A stretch of DNA of 64,000 bases from JABDQA01 sp963824415 (GCA_963824415.1 CAWGPM010000005.1:372001-436000); one strand, 5' to 3'. Positions 16,998-25,381 are shown, numbered from the stretch's first letter. A program made the numbers and translations. The notes: a model not told the origin generated them from the sequence alone.

Positions 16998-18436
16998 GAT
17001 TTTCCTCGATAGCGGTGAATCAGCCTGAGTATGGTTCTGACCCGATCGGAAAATATTTTCTTGCTATAGATCGAACCCACCACGCGTTTGTTGATCTCAC
17101 TCAGGGTCGGATAGGGATGAATGGTCCCGGCCAGGCTGGACAACTTGACGCCGCCGTTTAGTGCGGCGACCCATTCAGCCAGTAATTCACCGCCGAGATG
17201 CCCGAGAATCTGAACCCCCAGGGGCCTGCCTCTTTTATCGATCAGCAGTTTTATCTTGCCGGCTGTCTGGCCCTCGGCCTGGGCCCGGTCGTTGTCCCGA
17301 TACAGCTCTTCGTAAAGATCGTAGGGCACGCCCCCTGCGATCGCCTGCTTCTCGGTCAACCCGATTGCGCCCAGTTCGGGGGCTGAGTAAGTGCAGCGTG
17401 GCATCCAGCGGTAATTAACAGAACGGGGCAGCCCCATCACCGCATTGGTCACAACGATACCGCCCTCATAGCCGGCGGCATGGGTGAACTGGTAGCCGCC
17501 AACCACATCACCAGCCGCATAGATATGGGGGGTGCTGGTTCGCAGCCTTTTATCGACCTCGATACCACGCTCGCCATAGGCAACCCCGGCCCGTTCAAGT
17601 GCGAGACCGTCAACGTTAACCGCACGGCCTGCGGCAACTAGAATCTCAGAACCTGAGAGGCTTAGTTGTTGGTCATCCGCGCATCTGATCACAACCGTTT
17701 TCTCGCCGCCGCTCTGCGAGGCGGACAGCATGCTGCAGCCGAGATAGAACTGCACCCCCTCGTCCTCAAGCGAGGTGCGCAGTGCGTCGGCAAGATCTTC
17801 GTCTTCCCGGCTCAGGATCTGGGGGCTGCGCTGCAAAACCGTGACCTTCGAACCGAGCCGATTAAAGGCCTGGGCCATTTCAATTCCGATCGGGCCGGCC
17901 CCGATAATGAGCAGAGACTCCGGTAAATGATCCAGAGAGAAAATCTCTTTGTTGGTCAGCACCTCGATATCAGCCAGCCCGGGAATAGGCGGCATTGACG
18001 GGGACGAACCGGTGGCGATCACCCATTTAGCCGCTGAAATCTTTCCCGAATCGGTATTCACCACATGATCATCTTCGAACTGTGCCTGCGAGAATTTCAC
18101 CTCGACACCGAGCCCGTTGAAGCGTTCCACTGAATCATGGTGCTGGATCGTTGCAATAACCTGCCGGATGCGCGCCGCCAGCGCAGCAAAATCGACAGTC
18201 GACGGCTCTACCGGCGGCAGACCATAGTCACCGAGCCTGGTGAGTTGATGATATACCGAGGCACTTTTGATCAGCGTTTTGCTTGGTACACAACCGTAAT
18301 GCAGGCAATCACCACCCAACGCGGACTGGGCTTCGATCAGTATCGTGCTGGCCCCAAGTTGCGCCGCACCCGAGGCAACCGTCAGTCCGGCAGCGCCGCC
18401 GCCGATAATTCCGATATCATAATCGTAGCTGCTCAT
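16994..18436 (-). CDS. Mercuric-reductase-like FAD/NAD(P) disulfide oxidoreductase
   Basis: A 480-residue flavoprotein of the dihydrolipoamide dehydrogenase/mercuric reductase class. The FAD site is GIIGGGAAGLTVA (from residue 9), and the redox disulfide is Cys44-x4-Cys49 in GGDCLHYGCVPSK. The NAD(P) site is LIIGAGPIGIEMAQAF, the second FAD motif is HIYAAGDVVGG, and the C-terminal His/Glu pair is in IHPYPTLSEIN. It lacks an N-terminal heavy-metal-binding domain and the C-terminal Cys pair of true MerA, so mercury reduction is unlikely. It sits in a tight operon with TVP38, DUF547 and DUF3047 genes. The substrate is unknown. Confidence 0.85.
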   Translation of the reverse strand: MSSYDYDIGIIGGGAAGLTVASGAAQLGASTILIEAQSALGGDCLHYGCVPSKTLIKSASVYHQLTRLGDYGLPPVEPSTVDFAALAARIRQVIATIQHHDSVERFNGLGVEVKFSQAQFEDDHVVNTDSGKISAAKWVIATGSSPSMPPIPGLADIEVLTNKEIFSLDHLPESLLIIGAGPIGIEMAQAFNRLGSKVTVLQRSPQILSREDEDLADALRTSLEDEGVQFYLGCSMLSASQSGGEKTVVIRCADDQQLSLSGSEILVAAGRAVNVDGLALERAGVAYGERGIEVDKRLRTSTPHIYAAGDVVGGYQFTHAAGYEGGIVVTNAVMGLPRSVNYRWMPRCTYSAPELGAIGLTEKQAIAGGVPYDLYEELYRDNDRAQAEGQTAGKIKLLIDKRGRPLGVQILGHLGGELLAEWVAALNGGVKLSSLAGTIHPYPTLSEINKRVVGSIYSKKIFSDRVRTILRLIHRYRGKS

Positions 18437-18449
18437 GTAACCGTTCCCC

Positions 18450-19142
18450 TCACGTTTGCCTGCGCCTGCGGTAATAGTGCATTATTTTCTTCACCGTAAT
18501 TGGAAACAAGCCAAGTACGGCAAACGATGCGATCAGGCCGGGCGAAAGAATGCCGCCCAATGAATCGATTTTGGCCAATTCATTGCCGGCGTTGACATAG
18601 ACAATGGTGGCCGGCAGCATACCGATCTGGGAAACCCAGAAATAGGTTCGCATCGACATCGAGGTGAGCCCCATAAGCAGATTGATCACAAAAAACGGAA
18701 AAACCGGAATCAGCCGCAGTGAAAAGAGATAAAAGGCGCCCTCTTTTTCGATTCCGGTGTTGATAGCCTGCAGCCGTTCACCGAATTTCGCCTGGACCCA
18801 GTCGCGCAGTAAAAAGCGTGCGGCGAGGCTGGCGCAGGTCGCCCCTATCGTGGAGGCAAAGGACACCACGATGGTGCCTGTAATAATCCCGAAAAATCCG
18901 CCGCCAGCCAGGGTCATGACAGCAGCTCCGGGAAGCGACAAGGCGGTAACCACGATGTAAACTGCCATGTAGCCAGCAATGACCGCCAGACGATGCTCCT
19001 GGTAAAGCTGCTGAAAGCGCTGCTGGGAGGTTTTAAGGTAGTCGAGGCTTAAAAAACTGCCCAGGTCGAAGTAAAAAAACAGCCCAGCAACCAGCAGCAG
19101 CAGGGCCAGAATCGCCACTTTTTTGGTGGTGGCAGTCGTCAT
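18450..19142 (-). CDS. TVP38/TMEM64 (VTT domain) membrane protein
   Basis: A 230-residue polytopic protein. The VTT/SNARE-associated domain is seen in MTLAGGGFFGIITGTIVV, SFASTIGATCASLAARFLL and LRLIPVFPFFVINLLMGLT. DedA/VTT proteins are implicated in lipid scrambling or membrane homeostasis; the bacterial TVP38 role is not settled. It is the first gene of the run, 13 nt before the flavoprotein. A structured repeat copy lies about 170-330 bp upstream of its start. Confidence 0.88.
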   Translation of the reverse strand: MTTATTKKVAILALLLLVAGLFFYFDLGSFLSLDYLKTSQQRFQQLYQEHRLAVIAGYMAVYIVVTALSLPGAAVMTLAGGGFFGIITGTIVVSFASTIGATCASLAARFLLRDWVQAKFGERLQAINTGIEKEGAFYLFSLRLIPVFPFFVINLLMGLTSMSMRTYFWVSQIGMLPATIVYVNAGNELAKIDSLGGILSPGLIASFAVLGLFPITVKKIMHYYRRRRQT

Positions 19143-19314
19143 TTTCCGGAACCTTGCTGGACCTGGCGTACCTCTGGAATAACCATCTCACCCCCCTGCT
19201 GCTCAGGTGCCCAACTGCTAGCCTGACGTTCATGGAAAAACCACGAAAACTATTATTATCTAAACTATATCAATAGGTTGTTCTAAAGTTACACAATTAT
19301 GCAAACAACACTTC

Positions 19315-19469
19315 TTGTACCCTTTAGAAGCAGTGCTGAAAAGACAACATTTCCACCCCTCGGGCGAGTCGATACGGCCTGCTATCCTGCGTCGCTTTTG
19401 GGGAAGGCATATTACCTATATGGCCTTGCCCAAGTCTCCTCGGTTACCAGGCCGTCTCAACTCGTGAAC
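19315..19469. repeat. Dispersed palindromic repeat, copy A (full)
   Basis: About 155 bp, homologous to the reverse complement of copy B at 30816-30968 (about 80% identity by eye). Outer imperfect arms end at a GAGTCGATACGGCCTGCTAT-type sequence and its complement. An inner hairpin pairs TTGGGGAAGGC (19398-19408) with GCCTTGCCCAA (19423-19433). It lies between the TVP38 operon and a ferredoxin gene. The reading frames of A and B differ, so it is not protein coding. Confidence 0.75.
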
Positions 19470-19477
19470 TATTCAGG

Positions 19478-19681
19478 CTATTTTTCATCCCAGTAGATGC
19501 AGTCTTCAGGACAATATTTTATGGCTTCATCAACCAGGCACGGATCATAGTAATCCAGCTCACAGACCTCGATATAGTCGCCACTTACGGAAAATCTAAA
19601 TATGTTCGGGGCCACCTCGATACAGCCGCCGCATTTAGAGCAGGCCCCGAGTTCGACAGCCGGGCGTCTTGGTAATGCCAT
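19478..19681 (-). CDS. Single-cluster 4Fe-4S ferredoxin
   Basis: A 67-residue small ferredoxin. Cys14-x2-Cys17-x2-Cys20 is followed much later by Cys57-Pro (YCPEDCIYWDE), the pattern of single 4Fe-4S ferredoxins. Extra cysteines at 40, 48 and 61 could form a disulfide. It is transcribed away from the flavodiiron gene. Repeat copy A starts 8 bp past its end, so its transcript may run into that structure. The physiological partner is unknown; proximity to the flavodiiron gene is suggestive only. Confidence 0.88.
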   Translation of the reverse strand: MALPRRPAVELGACSKCGGCIEVAPNIFRFSVSGDYIEVCELDYYDPCLVDEAIKYCPEDCIYWDEK

Positions 19682-20137
19682 GAGACTTCACGATCAAGAG
19701 ATGTTCAACACACTGCTGCCAATTATTCAGCAAGACTTTGTCCCCTGCTTATGCGTGCGCTGATTAAACAGACGGGTACGAGGCAGAGTCCTGAGGATGA
19801 CTGAGAAAAGCAAAAATGTATCTGTCCGCAACCATGCCTTGAAAATAATCCACCAGGCAAATTCACCACCATCTTGCCGGGCGTTTCCAATGGTATCTGC
19901 TAGAAATTTATAATAATTACTATCAGATAAAAATCAATCCAAGCAGACAGCCGCCAGAGCATGAAAAGCAGCCCCGGCAACCCCGCCAGACCAATGTCGG
20001 TAATCATTGAAATAGCACGACAATATGCTATAGTTTGCCTTTTGTGCTGGGCCTCGTCCAACACCGGTTTGCTTCGGGCTGGAACAAAGCCGATTAGGTT
20101 TACATTATTCACTGCATTCATATCAGATGGAGAGACC
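19682..20137. other. Divergent intergenic region before the flavodiiron gene
   Basis: 456 bp between the ferredoxin and the flavodiiron gene. A candidate promoter for the flavodiiron gene lies at 20007-20034. The left part has short imperfect hairpins only. I see no convincing gene; a longer in-frame extension of the flavodiiron frame starts at 19961 but lacks a ribosome site. Confidence 0.5.
20007..20034 (+). promoter_or_regulatory. Candidate sigma-70 promoter of the flavodiiron gene
   Basis: TTGAAA (20007-20012) and TATAGT (20029-20034) are spaced by 16 nt, about 100 bp before the ATG. No TTGAC-N4-GTCAA site is present here, unlike at hcp. Confidence 0.45.
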
Positions 20138-21337
20138 ATGAGTATACATGAACTGGCTAAGGGAATTCACTGGGTTGGCGCCGTGGACTGGGATGTGCGT
20201 GATTTTCATGGGTATTCGACCTTGGAGGGCACGACCTACAACGCCTTTTTAATCATTGATGAAAAAGTCACCCTGATCGATACGGTCAAGCGCTCGCATT
20301 ACCAGGACCTGATGCACCACCTGCGCGATATCATCGATCCCTCTGAAATCGATTATCTGATCGTCAATCATGTCGAGCTCGATCACGCCGGTTCCCTGGC
20401 CGAGGTCATGGATGAAGTCAAGCCGGAGAAACTAATCTGTTCAGCCATGGGCGAAAAGGCGATTATCGAACATTTTCATCGGGAAGACTGGCCCTATGAG
20501 GTGGTAAGAACCGGCGACGAAATTTCCATCGGTGAGCGTACCCTGTTCTTTGTCGAAACGAGAATGCTGCACTGGCCCGACTCGATGTTCACCTTCGCCA
20601 AGGAAGACGGAATTTTGTTCACCAGCGATGCCTTCGGCCAGCATTTAGCGACTGCGGAGCGGTTCGACGATCAGGTCCCGATGTCCCTGGTAATGGACCA
20701 GGCGGCGAAATATTATGCCAACATTCTCTACCTCTACAACCCACTGATCAGAAAGCTGCTGGCCAAGGTCGGTGAGCTCAACCTGGATATCAAGATGATC
20801 GCCCCGGATCATGGGATTATCTTCAGAACCCACCTGGGCGACATCCTGCAGGCCTACGATGAATGGAGCAGAAACAAACATGACAACAAGGCCCTGGTCA
20901 TCTACGACACCATGTGGCATTCCACCGAAAAGATGGCCAAGGCCATCGCCCGCGGAATCGAAAAGGAGGGCGTGTTTGCCGATCTGATCAACCTGAAGGT
21001 GCATCACCGCAGCGATGTAATGACCAGGGTGCTCAATGCCGGCGCTCTGGTGCTCGGCAGTCCGACCCTGAACAACGGACTTCTCCCCCGCATGGCCGGC
21101 TTTCTGATGTATATGCGGGGCCTCAAGCCGCAGAACAAAATCGCCGCCTCTTTCGGTTCATATGGCTGGAGCGGGGAATGCGTGAAGCTCTTGAACGAAG
21201 CGCTGGAAGACATGCGTCTCGAGGTGGTCGAAGAAGGCATCAGGGTGAAATATGTGCCCACCCATGACGACCTGCGGGAATGTGTCGCGATGGGTCGCAG
21301 GATCGGCAAGGCGGTCAAAGAGCGCAGCGCAGAATAG
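20138..21337 (+). CDS. fprA: Flavodiiron protein (FprA/FDP type)
   Basis: Reduces O2 to water or NO to N2O in the cytoplasm with electrons from rubredoxin or a reductase. The 399-residue protein has an N-terminal metallo-beta-lactamase-like diiron domain and a C-terminal flavodoxin domain (from about residue 252, VIYDTMWHSTEKMA). All six diiron ligands are in place: His78, Glu80, Asp82 and His83 (HVELDH), then His145 or a near neighbour, Asp164 and His225 (APDHG). There is no rubredoxin extension. GGAG lies 6 nt before the ATG at 20138. It starts a plus-strand stress gene block; no rubredoxin gene is seen nearby, so the electron donor is unclear. Confidence 0.96.
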   Translation: MSIHELAKGIHWVGAVDWDVRDFHGYSTLEGTTYNAFLIIDEKVTLIDTVKRSHYQDLMHHLRDIIDPSEIDYLIVNHVELDHAGSLAEVMDEVKPEKLICSAMGEKAIIEHFHREDWPYEVVRTGDEISIGERTLFFVETRMLHWPDSMFTFAKEDGILFTSDAFGQHLATAERFDDQVPMSLVMDQAAKYYANILYLYNPLIRKLLAKVGELNLDIKMIAPDHGIIFRTHLGDILQAYDEWSRNKHDNKALVIYDTMWHSTEKMAKAIARGIEKEGVFADLINLKVHHRSDVMTRVLNAGALVLGSPTLNNGLLPRMAGFLMYMRGLKPQNKIAASFGSYGWSGECVKLLNEALEDMRLEVVEEGIRVKYVPTHDDLRECVAMGRRIGKAVKERSAE

Positions 21338-21380
21338 CGTGGCTGAGACGAAGCGGCAGGATAGAACAGAGACTGCTGAC

Positions 21381-21860
21381 ATGGAACTGCTGGCTAGACA
21401 TGCCGTCCTCGTTGAAGGCAGCGATATCGAAGGGTGCAAAAAGCAGGTGCTGAGCTTTTTTGCGCAGACCACCCTGGTTCAATACGACGATATCGTCATC
21501 GAGGACAACGCCCTGTCCGGGGAGGCTCTGAACTTTGACGATGAACTGCAGCGGGCGATCCTGCGCAACCGGGAAATGCTGCAGGGGTTCATCGATGAAC
21601 TGGCTGCCACCGGCTTTGAAAAACGTAACGATCTGGCTGACGTCGTGCAGGGATATCACAGCAAGGTGCTGCATATCATCGCCCATTTTCTCGACGGCTT
21701 CATCGGCATCGATTCGGCTTTTTACAATATGATCGACGACAGCCACTGGGTGAGCGAAGAAACCAGAGAGCAGATCAGCCGGACACCGGGCCGATTTCAA
21801 CTGCTTTACCTGCAGGGATATTCAACCAGCCCGGCGGTGGCATCGCTGCTGCACCCCTGA
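21381..21860 (+). CDS. Hypothetical protein in the flavodiiron operon
   Basis: A 159-residue soluble, acidic, mostly helical protein. I do not recognise the family. Features seen are one Cys in GCKKQVLSFF, the FDDELQRAILRNREMLQGFIDEL helix region (broken here from a longer run), DVVQGYHSKVLHIIAHFLDGFIGID, and a YLQGYSTSPAVASLL tail. The ATG at 21381 lies 43 nt after the flavodiiron stop, and the gene ends 52 nt before the rhodanese-ferritin gene, so it is probably co-transcribed. The position suggests a role in O2, NO or sulfur stress, which is inference. Confidence 0.65.
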   Translation: MELLARHAVLVEGSDIEGCKKQVLSFFAQTTLVQYDDIVIEDNALSGEALNFDDELQRAILRNREMLQGFIDELAATGFEKRNDLADVVQGYHSKVLHIIAHFLDGFIGIDSAFYNMIDDSHWVSEETREQISRTPGRFQLLYLQGYSTSPAVASLLHP

Positions 21861-21912
21861 GAATAAGGTGCCTCGGACTGCCAAAACAAGCTGACTCGTT
21901 GCACAGATCTCT

Positions 21913-22713
21913 ATGGATTACTATTCACTACATTCACCGATACGATCCCTGAGCGCTGATCAGACCCGGCAGATCATGGAGGCTGAGGACCATCTGGCCT
22001 ACCAGTTGGTCGACGTCAGACAACCGGGAGAATACCAACAGGGCCATATCCCCGGTGCCCTGCTGATGCCGCTCGGTGAGGTGGCTGCCCGGGCAGCCGA
22101 ACTTGATCCGGCCAGGAAGACTATCGTTTACTGCCGCAGCGGGGTGCGCAGCAAAAGTGGCTGTGCCATCATGGCCCGTCTGGGAGTTGAGCACCTTTAT
22201 GACATGGAAGGCGGGATCAATGCCTGGAATGGAGAACAGGCCGAAGGCGGCGTCGATGCCGGTCTGGAGATATTCACCCCGGGAACCTTCGATTCGCCAT
22301 TCGAACTGGTTTTCCAGATGGAGGCCGGCCTCAAATCCTTTTACCAGGCCCTTGCTGAACGGGCAAGCCGGGAAGACGAACGGCAGATGCTTGCTGAGCT
22401 GGCCCGCTTCGAAGACAGCCATATGCATAAATTGTCGCAGAAATATGGACAACTCGAAAACGGCGCCTCCATGCAAATCATGGAGGGCGGCCTGAATCAG
22501 CAGCAAATGATCGAGGCCTTCGGCGATCAGCTCAGCAGTCGAGAAAAAATTCTGCAGCTCGGCATGAAACTCGAGGCCCAGGCTTTTGATTTCTACAGCC
22601 GTCTGGCCAGAAAGTACCAGGGCGAAGAAACAGAGTCGTTTTTCAACCAGATGGCCGCAGAAGAACACAGCCACCTGCTCACCATAGCAAAAGAACTGGA
22701 TAATCTGATCTAA
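21913..22713 (+). CDS. Rhodanese-ferritin-like fusion protein
   Basis: A 266-residue two-domain protein. Residues about 10-108 are a rhodanese domain with the active-site loop CRSGVRS (Cys74), which carries sulfane sulfur. Residues about 125-266 are a ferritin-like (rubrerythrin-type) four-helix domain with candidate diiron ligands Glu137, Glu167, His170, Glu221, Glu250 and His254 (QMEAGL, FEDSH, LEAQAF, AEEHSH). The rubredoxin domain of rubrerythrin is absent. The fusion suggests that peroxide or O2 chemistry at a diiron site is coupled to persulfide handling. It lies between the hypothetical gene and a rhodanese-MBL gene in the same direction. Confidence 0.88.
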   Translation: MDYYSLHSPIRSLSADQTRQIMEAEDHLAYQLVDVRQPGEYQQGHIPGALLMPLGEVAARAAELDPARKTIVYCRSGVRSKSGCAIMARLGVEHLYDMEGGINAWNGEQAEGGVDAGLEIFTPGTFDSPFELVFQMEAGLKSFYQALAERASREDERQMLAELARFEDSHMHKLSQKYGQLENGASMQIMEGGLNQQQMIEAFGDQLSSREKILQLGMKLEAQAFDFYSRLARKYQGEETESFFNQMAAEEHSHLLTIAKELDNLI

Positions 22714-22765
22714 ACAGCTTATAGCTTGTCTATCATTGAGATATCAAACGCAACGAGGAGAGACC

Positions 22766-23938
22766 ATGTCAATTTTTATCTACCAGGCCGAAGATCTCTA
22801 CAAATGGGTTACCGAGAAAGCAGATTTCGTTCTGCTTGATGTAAGAAACAGCAAAGACTTCAAGCGATTCAAAATAGAAGGACCGTACCCGATCGAAATG
22901 CTCAACATTTCCTATTTCGATTTTATGGAGATCGAAGACGAATGTATTTCCCAACTGCCCGCCAAGGACACCCCGATACGCATCGTTTGTGCCAAGGAAG
23001 GCTCCGCCAAATTCGTCGCTGAGATTCTTGAAAAGCACGGATTTTCCGATGTCGGCTATCTTGGAGGCGGGATCAAGTCATGGGGCAACCTGCTGGTACC
23101 GAGGCTGCTCAACCCCGGAAAAGACTACGAACTCTACCAGTTCATCCGGCCCGGCAAAGGCTCGTGCAGCTATGGGCTGATTTACCAGGGTGAAATGATT
23201 CTTTTCGACCCGTCCAGAAATATCGATTTTTATCTCGGTTTTGCAGAAGAAAAAGACTGCCGTATCGTCAAGACCATCGAGACCCATCTGCAGGCCGATT
23301 ACATTGCCGGCAGCCGAATGATCGCCGAGCAGACGGGCGCCGCAATTTATGCCAATACCAATGACTTCAGCGGGGCGAAAATCGATTATATCTCTCTGGG
23401 CGACGGCGATGATATCGGTTTTGGTGACGGCGGACCCTCGGTTCACGTACTCTTTTCTCCGGGCCACACGCCGGGCAGCACCATGTTCGTGATTGACCGG
23501 GGCTACATAGTCTCCGGTGATATCATCTTTATCAAATCAATCGGCCGACCGGATCTGGGCGGCAAAATCGAAGAATGGTCCGATGAGCTCTACCGGACCA
23601 TCACCAAAATCAGTTCGATGGAGGATTCCTACTTCGTGCTGCCGGGGCACTTCATCGACTGGAGCGAGGCCAACGACGAATTGAACTTCACCCAGTCACT
23701 GGGCCAGGTTAGAGAAAAAAACAAATCGATCTACTCCATCGACAACGAAGCTGATTTTTTACAGTTCATCCAGTCCAATATGCGGGAACAGCCTCCGGAA
23801 TATGCGAAGATCCGCCTGGTGAATGCCAACTTAGTAATAGTTGATGACGAAAAGGCCGAGATTCTCGATCTGGGAAAAAACGAATGCGCCGCTTCGGCTT
23901 ACGCCGCCCAGCAGGAACAGCAGACGGCCGCAGGGTAG
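22766..23938 (+). CDS. Rhodanese-metallo-beta-lactamase fusion (persulfide dioxygenase-like)
   Basis: A 390-residue protein with a rhodanese domain first (active Cys75 in RIVCAKEGS) and an ETHE1-like metallo-beta-lactamase domain second (from about 130). The usual H-x-H-x-D-H motif reads His174-Leu-Gln176-Ala-Asp178-Tyr179, so two dinuclear ligands are lost. The three mononuclear-iron ligands of ETHE1 correspond to His174, His234 (SPGHTPGS) and Asp252 (SGDIIF), and all are kept. This fits a persulfide dioxygenase or a related sulfur-transfer enzyme. The ATG at 22766 follows GAGGAG; a longer frame starting at 22736 is not needed. It is the last gene of the plus-strand stress block. Confidence 0.85.
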   Translation: MSIFIYQAEDLYKWVTEKADFVLLDVRNSKDFKRFKIEGPYPIEMLNISYFDFMEIEDECISQLPAKDTPIRIVCAKEGSAKFVAEILEKHGFSDVGYLGGGIKSWGNLLVPRLLNPGKDYELYQFIRPGKGSCSYGLIYQGEMILFDPSRNIDFYLGFAEEKDCRIVKTIETHLQADYIAGSRMIAEQTGAAIYANTNDFSGAKIDYISLGDGDDIGFGDGGPSVHVLFSPGHTPGSTMFVIDRGYIVSGDIIFIKSIGRPDLGGKIEEWSDELYRTITKISSMEDSYFVLPGHFIDWSEANDELNFTQSLGQVREKNKSIYSIDNEADFLQFIQSNMREQPPEYAKIRLVNANLVIVDDEKAEILDLGKNECAASAYAAQQEQQTAAG

Positions 23939-24055
23939 CTCTTTACCAACTGCCCGCACCATCGGCATTGTCGAAATCGATAGACTGGTGCCCCCATGAA
24001 CCGGAAAAGCCTCTGCTGCTCATAAGCGCTGTTTGTGACAATTAAGCCTGAAATT

Positions 24056-24328
24056 ATGGAATCGACAAACGTCTTCACCTGCCAGTGTGGCAACCATACC
24101 ATAGCCTTGAATTTTAAAGCAGGCATGCCCCAGGAGGTGGTGGACCGGGTTTTTTGTCCCGACTGCGTAAAGGACGGCGCCATGCAGGGTAAAGCCTGGC
24201 CGATCCCGGGCAACTGGTATCTCCATTTCGATATGGAAATTGCCCGGATTTTTGGGATGGCCAAGCTGCGGATCGATCCGGCCCTGATCAATCCAGGCTT
24301 TATAATAGATGGCGGCTATGTGGAATAA
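24056..24328 (+). CDS. Small protein with CxC and CxxC (putative zinc ribbon)
   Basis: A 90-residue protein with CQCGN (Cys-x-Cys) near the start and FCPDCVKDG (Cys-x2-Cys) about 24 residues later, a likely metal-binding pair. The C-terminal half is hydrophobic/aromatic (GNWYLHFDMEIARIFGMAKLR). I do not recognise the family. The ATG at 24056 is chosen over a GTG at 24035. It lies between the rhodanese-MBL gene and a methyltransferase gene on the same strand, with gaps of about 80-120 nt. Confidence 0.6.
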   Translation: MESTNVFTCQCGNHTIALNFKAGMPQEVVDRVFCPDCVKDGAMQGKAWPIPGNWYLHFDMEIARIFGMAKLRIDPALINPGFIIDGGYVE

Positions 24329-24404
24329 CCTCTTATACCCGAGTCTTCGAGAACTTTTTTCCAACCGATACGAGCAATCACTCTGAAGCGGTTTGCCAGC
24401 GACC

Positions 24405-25223
24405 ATGGAGCCGGATGAACCCAGCGGATACGAAAACGAACCGCGCGAGTACTTCCAGCCCCTGCCCCCTGAGCTCTATGCCCGGTTTTACCATATCGAG
24501 CGGCACAGCCAGAATCTGAAAGACGAGCTTGATTATTATCAACGCCTGCTTGGCCCTCACAGCCCAGTGTTGGAGTTGGGCTGCGGTACCGGGGTCATTG
24601 CCACCGCCCTGCTCAATTCGGGGATCTATGTCGTCGGTCTTGATCTCTGCCGCCAAATGCTTGTCCACCAAGACCGATATACGCAAGTACCGCTCGTTGT
24701 GATGGATATGCGCCGCCTCGGATTCCACCGGGTTTTTCAAGCTGCATATATCGCCCATAACTCACTCAATCTGCTTGTCACAGAGGATGCCATCTGCTCC
24801 TGCCTTAACGAACTGAAGCGAGTACTGTTACCCGGCGGCAGGCTGCTGCTTGATCTATACTGTGCGCCTGCATCGGAGATGGAACAGCAAGGCCAATGCA
24901 GTTTGCAGTTTCATATCTTTGATAACTCCGGAGGGGGTAAGATCATCAAGGAAACTATCCGTTCTCGCCCACCCGAAGCTCGGTGCTTGATTCTGGAGGA
25001 GCGGTACAAAATTCGCCACTTCAGCAACCAGACCAAAGATGCGAACTATTGCCATACCTTGAGACTGGCCTCATTTACCCGGGAACAATGGCTTGAGATC
25101 GTCTCTACGGCGGGTTTTGCCTTAGATACTGTTCAAAGTAATTTTCACAAATCACAAAACCTCGGTGAAACGGCTGCATCTTCTGACAGCAGCCGCCTAC
25201 TGGTCAGTGCCCTGAGCAGATGA
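24405..25223 (+). CDS. Class I SAM-dependent methyltransferase
   Basis: A 272-residue protein with the SAM-binding motif I VLELGCGTG (about residues 55-63), the acidic end of strand 2 VVGLDLCRQML, the motif PLVVMDMRRLGF and the strand 4-5 region VLLPGGRLLLDLY. The substrate cannot be told from sequence. The start used is the ATG at 24405; a TTG 12 nt upstream is in frame. It stands alone before hcp, with the hcp control region between them. Confidence 0.8.
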   Translation: MEPDEPSGYENEPREYFQPLPPELYARFYHIERHSQNLKDELDYYQRLLGPHSPVLELGCGTGVIATALLNSGIYVVGLDLCRQMLVHQDRYTQVPLVVMDMRRLGFHRVFQAAYIAHNSLNLLVTEDAICSCLNELKRVLLPGGRLLLDLYCAPASEMEQQGQCSLQFHIFDNSGGGKIIKETIRSRPPEARCLILEERYKIRHFSNQTKDANYCHTLRLASFTREQWLEIVSTAGFALDTVQSNFHKSQNLGETAASSDSSRLLVSALSR

Positions 25224-25266
25224 GAAATCGATGCAGCGCCGCCTTTTTTCATCTTTTTTATAGCTC

Positions 25267-25280
25267 TTGACCTAGGTCAA
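25267..25280 (+). promoter_or_regulatory. CRP/FNR-type operator before hcp (HcpR-like)
   Basis: TTGACCTAGGTCAA is a perfect palindrome, with flanking C/G extending it to 16 bp. It matches the TTGAC-N4-GTCAA type of site described for HcpR in Desulfobacterota. A TATGCT hexamer at 25303-25308 would be the -10 box; the operator centre then lies at -41.5, the class II activator position. Confidence 0.8.
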
Positions 25281-25302
25281 GGAATTACCTGCCGGGGCCA
25301 GT

Positions 25303-25308
25303 TATGCT
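25303..25308 (+). promoter_or_regulatory. Candidate -10 box of hcp
   Basis: TATGCT placed so that a start near 25315 puts the operator centre at -41.5. There is no good -35 hexamer, as expected for an activated promoter. Confidence 0.45.
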
Positions 25309-25381
25309 CAGCTCAACAATCGATGCTGCACCTGGTTTGCAGGTGGGCACCAAACCAAAAATCACAATGGGAGGAATTTCC

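Noticed and set aside
19140..19235. A short stretch resembling flanks of the palindromic repeat (GCCTGACGTTCA).
   Set aside because: Only about 12 bases match, with no arms or hairpin; it could be chance.
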